Below, piece after piece: positions 1 through 10,499 of a stretch of 64,000 nt of DNA; position 1 is the stretch's first letter; the number at the start of each line of letters is the position of its first letter. This DNA comes from Sciurus carolinensis (taxonomy: Eukaryota > Chordata > Mammalia > Rodentia > Sciuridae): NCBI RefSeq assembly GCF_902686445.1, contig NC_062216.1, forward strand, positions 15,971,084-16,035,083. The letters run 5' to 3'. The translations under genes were made by a program, and so were the position numbers. A model generated the notes under the pieces. That model saw only the letters and a list, made by a program, of their open reading frames with translations, ran no database searches and was not told where the DNA came from.

Positions 1-1179
1 TGGGGAAAGAGTCCCATGGCTATTGGATGATAAATTTATGTACATCTCTACCTTCAAACTAGGATCCATGTGACTCCATGTCACTTCCACCTCCACGCCT
101 ACTCTGGTATCTCATAGAGGATTCTGGGAATGCTGGTGGTCACAGTGGTCAGCCAGTTCTAAAGAATTTTTTGTTTTTACCCAAACCTGCCAATCTCTTG
201 CCAACTTTTTAGAGCAAAGGGATTGTCCTTGCTCTTCCTTTGATTTCTCAACTTGAGAATGCTATATTCCCATTTGCTTCCAATTTAAAAGACCCTCCGA
301 GTATCCCTGTCCTCTTTTTGCAAACTCCTAGGAGCCCAGGTGAGGAAAGGGTATGGATGGGGTGTGGACGGGCCATTTCCCATCATTGTCCCAATCATCG
401 GCCTTAGGATTTGTAATTTGTACTGGTAAATTGCTGGAGACAACTGAGGAAGGCAAAGAAAAAGTCCTTTTGGAGGCAGAAATGACCTGAGAAACACTGT
501 GCTCTGTGAAACAGATAAGCAGAGAGCTGTTTATTCCCTGGGTGGGTGAGGCCTGGCTTTGAGGCAGATAAATCTTTGCTGGTAATACAGTACTTAAACC
601 AGAACTGACACCTTTTTATATCAACTGCGGAGAATTGCTTTTGTGAGGCTCTGATACAAAAGCTGCCTCAGCTCCTTCTTGCATATCAATGGCGGGGCAG
701 CCTGTTGCCCATCTCAGTCCTGCCTTTTAGGCACCTGCCTCTCCTCCCCTGGGGCCTCAAAGTCTAAGAAGGGCAGGAATGGGAGATGGCCCCCAAATTC
801 AAGGGGCCACTGGGCAAAACAGGCAGACTTCGAATGGAATGGGAAAGTGGGCCTGTTTTAAAGATCCTCTTCTTTACCCTCCACCCCCTCCCCAAATTCC
901 TACATGGAGAACATTCTGGAACAGCTGGCAGGGCTGACCAGATGGATGTAAATGCAGCCACTGTACATACAGCCTTTGCCAGGCACCAAGGCCCTGAGGC
1001 AAATGGACTCAAATAATTTTCAACTTAGTTTTGTAATTAGCCACTAAAACGTAGTTGCTGCAAATAACCCAGATAAGGCTGGTAAGCAATAAGAAGAAGA
1101 AAAAAAAAACTGTCCGTAATGTTTTGTTGTCTGTGTTTCTAAGAAAAAATGCATATTTTTATTAAAAATAAAAGCATGC
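1..1179. other. Unassigned non-coding stretch
   Basis: I recognise no gene or repeat family here. Short open frames exist on both strands but overlap one another and show no known domain. An A-rich run near 1096-1111 is the only simple sequence. Confidence 0.55.
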
Positions 1180-1499
1180 TGTTATGAACAAAATGTTTAT
1201 GTATCTCTGCCAAAGCCCTATGTTAAAGCTCCCCTCCTTCAATGTGACCAAACTTGGAGACAGGGCCATTATGGAGGTAATTAAGGTTATGAGGTCCTGA
1301 CTGGTAGGATTAATGTCCTTCTAAGAAGAGACACCAGAGTACACCATGGGAGGACGCCGTGAGAGGTGACCACGTGCAAGCTAGGAAAAGACCCCTCACC
1401 AGAACTGAATAGGCTGACATCTCTGACTTCCCAGTGTCCCCACCTGTGAGAAATAAGTATTGAGAAGCAAAGCTACCCAACTTAGGGTCTTTTGCTCCT
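1180..1499 (+). repeat. MLT1-type MaLR LTR fragment
   Basis: The stretch follows the MLT1 LTR pattern. It begins TGTTATGAAC, contains AAGAAGAGACACCAGAG near 1324 and CTCACCAGAACTGAA near 1395, and ends with GAGAAATAAG before a region resembling the LTR 3' end. A B1-ID dimer has inserted near the 3' end, with a target duplication at 1488-1499 and 1706-1717. Family name is from recognition of the consensus; copy age is inferred as old from the divergence. Confidence 0.7.
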
Positions 1500-1717
1500 A
1501 TATGGGGGGCACGGGGGAAACAGGGATTGAACTCAGAGGCAGTCCACCACTGAGCCACAACCCCAGCCCTATTCTGTGTTTTATTTAGCGAGAGGGTCTC
1601 ACTAAGCACAGCGCCTTGCTTTGCCTGAGGCTGGCGTTGAACTCGGGAATCCTCCTGCCTCAGCCTTGCGAGCTGGGATTACAGGTGTGTGCCATAGTGC
1701 CTGGCTCTTTTGCTCCT
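1488..1717 (-). mobile_element. B1-ID dimeric SINE with 12-bp target duplication
   Basis: The insertion at 1500-1705 is flanked by an exact 12-bp direct repeat TCTTTTGCTCCT (1488-1499 and 1706-1717). Read on the minus strand it has a B1-like left monomer (GCCAGGCACTATGG, then the alternating B1 body) and an ID-like right monomer with GGCTCAGTGGTGG. This is the dimer type described as B1-dID in squirrels, dormice and relatives. It sits inside the MLT1-type LTR, so it is younger than that LTR. It has no clear A-tail, only a C/T-rich end. Confidence 0.82.
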
Positions 1718-4590
1718 TTGGTCCCCACACTTTGCTCACAGGATCACACCCATCACTCCGGCACACACACTCCTGCAACGTCACGGCCGGTGAGCTGATT
1801 TCACCGTGCTGTTCCCGAGTAGAGGAGTCTGTCTCAGATCTGCCCATTTCTCTGTTTGGCTAAAGGCCCGTCTTCATCTTGCCCTCAGCCCAACTTGGCT
1901 CCTCCCTGGAGGTAACAAGGAACCCTCAGATACAGTTTGGGAGTGGTCTATCGTTAGCTATGTGACTTTGCCAAGGCGGTTACCCCAAAACTTGATTTCT
2001 CTACCCAGAGAACAAGCTAATAATTTTGATATCATATGAATCATATAAAAAGTGAAAGAACTAAATTGGATGATATTTACCAGCATGGAGCTAGTAAATA
2101 GTAGATCTTCAATTTTTAAAAATGTCATTTTACACCCTCTGGAATATCTTCTCCATGCTAGTCTCTTCAGTGTCCTGTGGCCCACCATGCAGAGTTGCAG
2201 CTGGGGTGCCTGGCTAGCCACCCCTCTTGTCCAACTGATTTCTCCCCCAGGACTGGGTTGATATTGCCCCTTGTCTTGACGTGCCTGTCTTGTTTCTCTT
2301 GAGCTTTGACTGCCAACTCTGCACTCCAGGGTTCTTTGACCTCCAGGGTTTTCTAACAGAGAAGGGCTCTGTGCTTGAGAATTTTAGATAGCTCTCTAAG
2401 CAAATTCTCCGACTCCTTTTGATTTTGAGGTTCACGGCCTATTGCTTCAGGGTAGATGGAATCAAGTAATAAGAGTGTCTCACACTAGGGAAGTTGCTTT
2501 GCTCCTGGAGACATGAGTCTGAACCTGACTACAACTCCATCCCTTCCAGACCCTAATTTCTGATAGTCTTAGGAAAGATTTCTTGGGCTGTCATCGGGGG
2601 AATCAATGTTAGTTTTTCCTGGCCCAGATGAGGGTGCACCTGTCCCATCCTGAGCCTCTCTGCCCTCTTCCACAGCACTGGCTCACTCCTGGGATAAAAT
2701 GCCACTTGTAGCAAAGAACCTGTAGCTGTGGGTACTTGGCAAAGCTGGAAACCCACGTCCCCTGCCAATCTATAGCTTCTTTCCCAAGCAGCTGCCACCA
2801 CACAATGGAATTAACATAAAACACAACTCGGCAGAGGCGCATTTAATTTACGGTGATTATACTATCTATTATACAACACAGTTTTAAGTACTACAAGCTC
2901 CCTGGAGAACAGGAGGGGGAAAAAAAAACATGTAAAAACTACCCAACCCTCTCCAAAAATCACATAATGACAGAAGAATCTCAGAAACAAAATACTATTC
3001 ACGGCATAATAAATAGTGTATTTTAAAGTACTTAACATTTTTCCATTCTCTCTTTCATTCCCAGCAGGAACTCAGTTTATTTCTAGGGCAAGAAAAAAGA
3101 TGTATGTCAACAATTTTAGATTCTGAGAGACAATTAAGAGCTGAAGGGGGTTCTTGCAGGATATGGTTGGTTGGTTTCCATCTGGATGAAGCAACACCGT
3201 TCTGCTTGTGAGCAGTGGCCAGCACTGGGCCTGGGTACCATATCCTCGCCTGGGGAGCGTCTAAGTCTAAAATAGAGGTGTTTGCCTCCTGGGCCCTGAC
3301 CTCTAATTCTCAGGCCTGTAGAGCAAGAGGCTAATGCCATAGGTTCCCCCTTCACACTCCCAGGCTCTTCCATGTGGGAGGGTCAAGAAGAACGGGACAA
3401 GGCATGGGATCTCTGAACATCTCCTGCTCACTAACGCTGGGACACTGTGGGTCTTAGTCATTGCAGCTGCAGATGGGGCATTCCAGCAGCCGCCTCAGTT
3501 AGGGGATGAGATCCTGATGAGATTTCATTCAGCAGCTAGTTGAGTGCCTGTAATGCAACAGGAGCTCCACCATCCTTCATTCCTTTCCTGATTCCTTTCT
3601 GCTTTCCACTCCCTTTCCTGCTGGGAGATGATGCTTTCCTTAAAGGAAGGAGTCACGCAAAGAAGGCTGCCAGGAGCTCTGGGAAGATCTTGGAAACAAG
3701 AGGATCTCTTAGGCAACTTTTAAATTGCCCGTTAGCCTTGCAGGTAGCCCAGATGTACGTGGTAGTCTGAACGCCACTGGAAATTGGTCCAGTCCCTCCT
3801 GTGGCTCCAGTCCACAAGGGTGTGAGTGTGTGGGCAGCACAGAATGATGGCCCTAAGTTGGATGGCAGACCGGCTAGGGCCCTGAGGATGGTGCCCCCTC
3901 TGGTCTTCCAGGGTGGTGGAAATGCATGATTCACAATCACTTGAACTCTACCGACTTCAGGACACATCACAGAGTGTAGACTGCAAGTTGTTCCAGCTAT
4001 CAAGGAAGGGAGAAGGGGTCTCCACCTCCTTCAGCTCCTTTCAGTGACTTGCTTAGTAAACTTCATTGCCGAGATGACCTCTACATAACCCCATGTGACA
4101 CTTATGAAGGAACTCCGTGGGCTGAGGACCAGACATGGATTCAATCCTCAGTTGATCAAGACCCTGCTCTGGATTGCAGCTTGCACCTTCCAGAAGGTGC
4201 ACAGGAGGCTGGAGCTGGAGTTGCCCTCCTCTCTGAATGGGGAGGGTGCGTGCTACAGCTAATAAAGTCAGCCACACGCCATATTGCTGCTATTGCTGTG
4301 GCAGAGGTGTGACTCAGCCTGATCCTGGAGTAGCACTTTCTGTGACCTTCTTGGGTCCACATTCAGGATTTAGAGGCAGGAAGGGAGACCTCTGCAATAT
4401 TTTCTATGTAATGTGACCTTCATTGTATGAGGAGCAGTAACTTGTCCATAGTCATTCTCTCCTCTATTGAGAGAAGCAGATACTAACCTGTCCGCACATA
4501 TTACATTCACTTATACATATCTGGCACCCAGAGAGAGAGAGAGTGCCATAGGGGATACAACACAACCAATGTGCACAGTAATTAACAACT
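1718..4590. other. Unassigned non-coding stretch
   Basis: About 2.9 kb in which I recognise no gene, RNA gene or clear repeat. Open frames are short, lie in overlapping frames on both strands and have no recognisable motif. Confidence 0.5.
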
Positions 4591-4599
4591 GTGGAACAT

Positions 4600-4720
4600 G
4601 TTATCACATATTTTATGATGTGAGCCCCACAACAAACCTGTAGGGTCAGGCGAAAGACAGCTATTAATACAAAGATAATCTCACATGCTATTTTAATCTT
4701 TGTTAGTACAGTCTTCATTT
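4600..4720 (+). repeat. Possible MIR SINE core remnant
   Basis: The stretch TTATCACATATTTTATGATG followed by CCCACAACAAACCTGTAGGG resembles the MIR core (TTATCTCATTTAATCCTCAC followed by ACAACCCTATGAGG). No end is clear, so the assignment is weak. Confidence 0.3.
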
Positions 4721-4739
4721 GATAGAAGGAATCCATGAG

Positions 4740-5820
4740 TCACATTATCTGGTAATCTCATGAAGTCTGGTCTTTAGATTCTAAATCCTAGACTCTCCTC
4801 ACAATTCCATTCTGAGTCTTACAAATATATGCTAGCAGACGTATGGTGTTTAAAGATTATTGCTGAAATATCTAGAACTGTATGTAGCATGAATTCCAAA
4901 AATCTTGCTGACCGTTGGGTTGCATACATAAAGGAAAGGGGAAATAAATCATCCTTTCTGCCAGGAAGGCTCCAAACTCCGAATGTTTACTCATCTTAAT
5001 GAAGGGTCCACATGGCCTCAGGTTAACCCTTGCATCAGCCAGAGTAGGCCAGACTTTCTCTCTGTTCCTTCTTTTCCTCTGTTGCTTTGTAGAGTTGTCA
5101 CCCTTGACCTGGAAGTGAAGCCTGGTCCCTTTACTCTGAGTTTTTAAATTTCTATTTCTCCCCTTTCTGTCCATCAGCTGCTATCCTCACATTCCTCAAA
5201 TTCTCAGGCATGTCTCGGGCGGGTCCACAGAGGGGGCCAGGATATAGATCACATTGTCCCTGTCAATGTAGTACTCTGGAATAGATTGCATTTAAAACTA
5301 TGCCATTTGGCTTTGTAGAATTATAAGTATACCTTTCTGGATTTTTCTTCAGAGTGAGGGGAACAACTTTGACAGTCATCATTCAGTTCACCTGCATCAG
5401 ACACAAAGAAGATTCTCAGAATTCAGCACACAGCTCTGACCAACAGGTCAATACCTGGATAAGGGTCCTGGTCTCCAGGAACCTGGTGGAATATAGGTCT
5501 GAAATGAGTGGGATAGGAGGCTTGGATGATGGAAGCAAGGCTGGAGACTGTGGAAATTCCAGGAGGATTTTCCATGGAATAAACATAGTATAGCCCAGCT
5601 TATTGACTATTTCCTTCCAGAAAATACAGAAGAAGAAAAATAAGACCTCCATGTTTAAAGCCCACGGGATGTCAGAACCACTTATCTGAATCATGTGGAC
5701 AGAAAAAAAGTCAATTTAGCAAATGCAGGAGGTTCAGGGGTGGAGTAGGTCTGTTTTAGTTTCACGGTTTTCTATTTCTATATGCGTATGTGTCTGGTGT
5801 ACTTTGGGAATTCTGCAAAG
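4740..5820. other. Unassigned non-coding stretch
   Basis: No gene or repeat family recognised. Composition is ordinary, without simple repeats. Confidence 0.5.
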
Positions 5821-5824
5821 ATGG

Positions 5825-6275
5825 CAGGTTAAGAAGAAAGGAAGGAAGGAAGAACTGGAGGGAGGAAAAGGAAAGTAACACCATCTCTCAAAGAAGTGGA
5901 GCTGTTGTGTCAATAAGAGAGAGGCGTCTGCCATAATGCACACAGATGAGGACGTCACACTATATTCTCCCTCTGCACAACACTAAAAGGAAGCCAGAGA
6001 AAGAAGCACTATTTTGGTGGGGGGAGCAATCCAGAAAACCAGGGCAGTTATGTAGGACTTTCTTGCATACCGATTGCAATAACTGGAGAGTTTCCTGGGA
6101 AGGGAGGACAAGAAATACAAGAAGGGGAGAGAGAAAGAGGTGGTGGAATAAAGGAAAGAAGGAGACAGGTGTCGTGAAGAAGAGGCAGGGGAAAGGGAAG
6201 GAGAAAATAAAGAACAAAGAGAGGAATAAGAAAGGAAATGCAATTTGGGGGAGAATAAAAAGGACAGAGAGAAAA
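5825..6275. repeat. Purine-rich (GA/GGAA) low-complexity tract
   Basis: The plus strand is strongly enriched in A and G. It contains a short GGAA run at 5837-5855 and a long polypurine-biased block at about 6100-6270. Open frames of up to 128 codons on the plus strand and 114 on the minus strand arise from this bias (K/R/E-rich one way, S/F/L/P-rich the other), so I do not call them genes. Confidence 0.75.
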
Positions 6276-6544
6276 CTGTGGCTCCATCCAGAGAACGTTG
6301 TCACCGCGGGTGTGCCAGTGTTGTCAGAGTAGAGGAGGGGTCCAGGCCATTGTGCAACTCTTATTATATAATTAAGTCTAATAACTGTAATTCACTGCGA
6401 GAGGTCACTGCCTGCATTGTGGATGGAATCTGATTTGATGAGACTGTCACTTCTTGTATTCATGCTGCCTGATGGGGGGCCAGGGGAGTGGGACAGCCCA
6501 GATAGGAGGGATGAAAGGAAGAGGGGATGAGTCGCGTCCTTCCC

Positions 6545-6700
6545 CCTCCAGCTTTCCTGAATAGAAGCTGCTCCAGACTCAATCACATTCGATTATCCCC
6601 ATTTATAATTCTCCCAGTCATTGCCTTGTCTCTCCATTAATTAGGGCGATTAGCTTCAACTATTGTTGATGCTAATTAGACTTTGAGAAATGTGTTTGGG
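6545..6700. promoter_or_regulatory. Candidate conserved regulatory block with homeodomain and SOX-like motifs
   Basis: Non-repetitive, with two homeodomain core motifs (TTAATTAGG near 6637 and CTAATTAGA near 6672) and a SOX-like CTATTGTT between them, all within about 45 bases. This clustering is typical of deeply conserved developmental enhancers, but conservation cannot be seen from one sequence, so the regulatory role is inference. Confidence 0.35.
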
Positions 6701-6965
6701 CTGCCCACTGGTTGGTGTTTAGAAGGGGGAGACAGAGTGGAGGAGAAATGGGGGAAATGCCAGGGCCGCATCTGCCCAGCGTGGGCAAGCAGCAAAGCAA
6801 GGGCTGCCGGAGCTGAACCAGGGAAGAAGAAGAACACCGGCTGTCTCCTCCCTTCTCCAGGTGGCTCCTCTCAGTCCATCCACATGGGGTTCACTGTTTG
6901 CTCTTATTCCCTCATTTTCTTCCCACAGATACTGTGTGCCTTCCTTTTTCTGTGCATTCGTTCAT

Positions 6966-7523
6966 GGTGTCTGTATTAGTCAGGGTTCTCTAGAGGAACA
7001 GAATCAACAGGAAGTATGATTATAGAAAGGGGACTTATTAGATTGGCTCACACGACCAGAAGCTGGATAATCCACAATGGCCGTCTGCAGCTGGGGAGCT
7101 GGAGGAACCAGCAGCTGCGCAGTCCAAGAGGCAGAAGTCCCAGAACAAGAAGGATCAACAGTGCTACCCTAGTCCGAGACTTCTGGAAACTCCCTGGAGA
7201 ATCACCTGCAGAGTTCGCTTTGGAAGAGTGAAGAAGCGAGAGTTCGACATCCTCAGATGATTGAAGCAGCGACCAAGAACACGTTCAAGAAGAGCCGAGC
7301 TTGCATCTGCATCTGCTCCCTTGTTCTTCCAGCTTTTATTCCACCCAAGCCACCATCCTATTGGGAGGTGCTGCCCACACTTAGGGAGGGGCTCCCCTCA
7401 GTTCACTATCCCACATGCCAGTCATTCCTAGACACACCCTCACTGACACACCCAGAAACCTCCTAATCATAGGCATCTCTTAATCCAACCAAGTTGACAA
7501 TTTAAATTAACCATTAAGGTGTC
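6966..7523 (-). mobile_element. ERVL/MaLR-type solo LTR with 6-bp flanking repeat
   Basis: The body at 6972-7517 begins TGTATTAGTCAGGGTTCTCT, a start shared by a widespread mammalian LTR family. It ends near AAGTTGACAATTTAAATTAA. It is flanked by GGTGTC at 6966-6971 and 7518-7523, which marks the ends. The orientation follows the usual convention that TGTATTAG is the complement of the LTR 3' end. No internal retroviral sequence accompanies it. The exact family name is uncertain. Confidence 0.65.
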
Positions 7524-7604
7524 CCTACCCCACCCCTCCAATGCTCTCTTCCTGTGCTCCTACCAATCCCAAACCCAAATTCCAGCTGATGATTCCCTCG
7601 TTTC

Positions 7605-8129
7605 TGGGTTAGCCATATTTCCATCACTGTGAAAAAATATCTCAAATAATAAAGAGGAAAAGTTTTTTGGGGCCCACAGTTTTGGAGGTTTCAGTCTGTG
7701 GTTAGTTGGCCTGTTGCTTTTGGGCCTGGGGTGAGATGATACATCATGGAGGGAGCCCATGGTAAAGGAAGCTGCTCATCTCAGGGCAAATGGGAAACAA
7801 AGAAACAATGGATGGGCTGGGGCTGTAGCTCAGTGGTAGAGCGCTTGCCTCCAATGTGCGAGGCACTGGGTTTGATTCTCAGCACCACATAAAAATAAAT
7901 AAATGAAGATACTGTGTCTGTCTGCAACTAAAAAATATTAAAAAAAAGAAACAATGGATGATGAGGGGCCAGGGTCCCAATATCCTTTCTGAGGACATGT
8001 CCCCAATGGCATAACTTCCTTCTACTAGGATCCATCTCCTAAAGTTTTCACTATCTCCTAATAGCACCATCGAGACCCAATCAATAACAAACGGATCTTT
8101 TGATGACCATCAAGGTTCAAACTATAGCA
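7605..8129 (-). repeat. MaLR/ERVL-type LTR interrupted by an ID SINE
   Basis: Read on the minus strand it begins TGCTATAGTTTGAACCTTGA and contains a segment reading ATATTGGGACCCTGGCCCC and a polyadenylation-type AATAAA-like region near its 3' end, in the order of a MaLR-like LTR. The ID insertion at 7815-7944 splits it. Flanks GTTTC and TCTTC are only partly alike, so the target duplication has decayed or the ends are slightly off. Confidence 0.65.
7799..7960 (+). mobile_element. ID SINE with 16-bp target duplication
   Basis: The body (7815-7944) starts GGCTGGGGCTGTAGCTCAG and has the tRNA-Ala-like A box TAGCTCAGTGGTAGAGCG and a mutated B box (GGGTTTGATTC). A 3' extension rich in AATAAATA follows, then a second unique stretch and an A-run. 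It is flanked by an exact 16-bp repeat AAAGAAACAATGGATG (7799-7814 and 7945-7960). The longer 3' region matches ID variants I know from squirrel genomes. It lies inside the LTR at 7605-8129. Confidence 0.9.
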
Positions 8130-8215
8130 TCTTCATTGAACCTTTCCTGACTACTCTAATTCCAACTACTGTTTCTCTACTTTGGATTCTATTGTTATTA
8201 CTGTAGAGTAGTTTT

Positions 8216-8365
8216 GTTAAGAACACAGGATTTAGAGTTAGCAAAATCTGCCTTAGAATCCCAATTCTGCTCTTGCTAGCTGTTTGATGTTAGACAAGTT
8301 ACTTAACTTTGCAAGCCTGTTTTCTTATCTTTAATAACATTGAAAGAGTAATATTATCTCCAAGT
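8216..8365 (-). repeat. MIR SINE fragment
   Basis: AATCCCAATTCTGCTCTTGC, then a degenerate TAGACAAGTTACTTAACTTT, follows the reverse MIR pattern (tRNA-derived part, then core). Strongly diverged. Confidence 0.6.
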
Positions 8366-8489
8366 AAAGTTGAGAGACAGACTTATTTCTCAAGACTGCT
8401 CTGTCTAATTTTGCTCAATACTGAGGATATGGATTATACTCAATAAACCCTTGGAGACTGAAATTTATGTTCTGAAGATTTTTTTAAAA

Positions 8490-8897
8490 TAATGTATTTA
8501 TTTTTTTATTTTTTACAGACCGCATTTTGATTCATTGTACACAAATGGGGTACATCATTTTGTTTCTATGGTTGTGCACAATGTAGATTCATACAATTGG
8601 TGTAATCATACATGTACACAGGGTAATGAAATCTGTCTCATTCCACCATTTTTTCATACAACCCCTCTCTCTCATTTCCTTCTCCATAATCTAAAGTTCC
8701 TCCATTCTTCTCTCACTTCCTACCCCCCAACCCCCATTATATATCATCATCCACTTATCAGGGAAAACATTTAACCTTTGGGTTTTTAGGATTGTATATA
8801 TACACAATGGAATATTATTCAATCAAAAAGAATAATAATATTATGACATTTGCAAATAAGTGGATGGAATTAGAGAATATCATGCTAAGTGAAGTTT
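8490..8897 (-). mobile_element. 5'-truncated L1 with internal inversion (twin priming)
   Basis: Bases 8490-8794 are the L1 3' untranslated region read on the minus strand. It has T-rich sequence at the left, then TTCATTGTACACAAATGGGG, and it ends in the complement of CAATCCTAAAAACCCAAAGG. Bases 8795-8897 are the end of L1 ORF2 on the plus strand (CACAATGGAATATTATTCAA up to ATCATGCTAAGTGAAG). In an intact L1 these two parts are adjacent, so this is one element whose 5' part is flipped, the known product of twin priming. It encodes nothing intact. Confidence 0.8.
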
Positions 8898-8899
8898 TT

Positions 8900-9338
8900 A
8901 ATTGTGAGGAACTTCAGAGAAAATAACTTCGGAGGTGAGAGGAGTTGGAATAGAAAAATATGTGGGCAATGCAAGATGGGAATTGCAACTTCTTAACTAT
9001 TAAGAAACCCTGGAGTAGTGTTTCCTCTATATGGTTTTCATCAATATCTACCCAGGAGACTAGAATGTTGGGACCAGAAATTCTTACCCGAGGTTGACAT
9101 CTGACAACCACTAACCTATTGGGTTCTTGCTGCTTTGAAGATTCTGAAATTATACTTAAAAAGAAAGAAAGGGATAATAAGAGAAACAGAAACTTCCTTA
9201 CAGGTGGAAAAAAAGTAGTCATTAAAAGGATGCTATTTAGAAACTATAATTTATTGCATGTTTATGTCCCCAGGATTGTGATGGGTTTTGTGGAGAAAAC
9301 AAAGAGAAGAACAGGGTGGCTGAATTTCTTGCCTGGTT
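8900..9338. other. Unassigned non-coding stretch
   Basis: No gene or repeat recognised. One purine-rich patch near 9155-9190. Confidence 0.45.
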
Positions 9339-9339
9339 T

Positions 9340-9480
9340 TGTTTTTGTTGCTTAATTTCAGTTAATTTGACAAACATTTAACAGGTGCCTACCATGTGTT
9401 GTTTACTGGGCTGGAAAGATTCAAAGTCTGGTAGGAAACCCTTCCTGCCCTCATGAGATCAAGGGGTAGAGGGAGCTCAA
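9340..9480 (-). repeat. L2/MIR-type 3' end fragment
   Basis: AGGTGCCTACCATGTGTTGT and CCTTCCTGCCCTCATGAGAT resemble the complement of the L2 3' region (GCCTACTATGTGCCAGGCAC, CCTGCCCTCATGGAGC). Confidence 0.5.
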
Positions 9481-9904
9481 GTTTCTATCACTGGGTCTGC
9501 TATTGGCAGGGAAATCTCTTTGGCAGTTTGCTACTCTGCTGGCCTGGAGATCAGGTGATTTTGCCCCTGGGATCATCAAAAACTGGCCATAGGGCTTCAA
9601 AGAAGTCTCTATGCAGCATATCTGGACACCTGAGGTCAGCTGGTCCATGGAGGACTTGTCCCAGGATTCAGGCTTCACCTTTCTACCAATCACTCCTGCC
9701 TTGGATCTCCGAGTATACTCCCAGACTTTGATTTTGCAGTTTTCCAGCTTAGTTGAATATTCCTGGTAGATTGTTTGACCCCGCTTGACCCCTAACTTTG
9801 TTTTTTCTTAACAGATTTGGTACCCAGTTCGACATTTCCAACATCTAATCTCTTTAATTCATGCAGCAAGCACCTACTAAGTGCCTACTAAGTGCTAGAT
9901 ATTG
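9481..9904. other. Unassigned stretch with a small tandem repeat
   Basis: Nothing recognised to about 9840. The last part, CACCTACTAAGTGCCTACTA near 9872, is a short tandem of an 11-base unit (TACTAAGTGCC) that looks like an L2/MIR end with a local duplication. Confidence 0.45.
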
Positions 9905-10130
9905 GTAGTAAAGTATAGTGATTAAGTTCAAAAGTTTAGAGTCAGACTAAATAGATACAAAACCTTTCTCTGCCATTTTCGTGTGACTTAGCCAAGTTGT
10001 GGAAACCCTGTTTTAGCCAAGTTTCTTCATTTTTAAGACCAGACTAATGCAGTAACTGCTTCATAGGTTGTTCATAGGATGGATTGAGTTAGTGTGTGCA
10101 AAGTGATTTCCACATACATGGGATATAGTC
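9905..10130 (-). repeat. MIR SINE
   Basis: The order TTAGAGTCAGACTAAATAGA, CTCTGCCATTTTCGTGTGAC, a TTCATTTTTAAGA segment and TAGGTTGTTCATAGGATGGA follows the reverse-complement MIR consensus. Diverged but nearly full length. Confidence 0.65.
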
Positions 10131-10199
10131 TCTCAGATACATTTTCACCATTACAATCATCATTATTTCTAGGGTTGTGAAGAAACCGAATGAGGGATT

Positions 10200-10499
10200 C
10201 TATAAACAAAAAAAAAAAAAATAGGCAATAAAGAATTACAAGTATTATAATAGCAGTCTACATGGGATAAGTTGAATTTACCAAGGAAAACTGCATTATT
10301 CCACCTGGAGGGAGAGGAAGAAATGGAACAATGAGGAAAGGATTCAAGAATTCCAGGATCAGATTTGTGATGGTGAAGAGGTGCTTTTTAGGTATACAGA
10401 GAGGGAGTGATATTCACAGGGAGCCAGGATGAGGTCATCAGAGGAAGAAGAAAAAATAAAAAATAAGTTCTTAAGGGCATGTAACATCAAGACATTTGG
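10200..10499. other. Unassigned stretch with A-run
   Basis: An A run at about 10208-10221, then purine-rich sequence. It may be the 3' continuation of the L2 relic to the right, but I cannot align it by eye. Confidence 0.4.

Noticed and set aside
7815..7890. Second tRNA-like sequence
   Set aside because: It is the 5' part of the ID SINE at 7.8 kb with a mutated B box.
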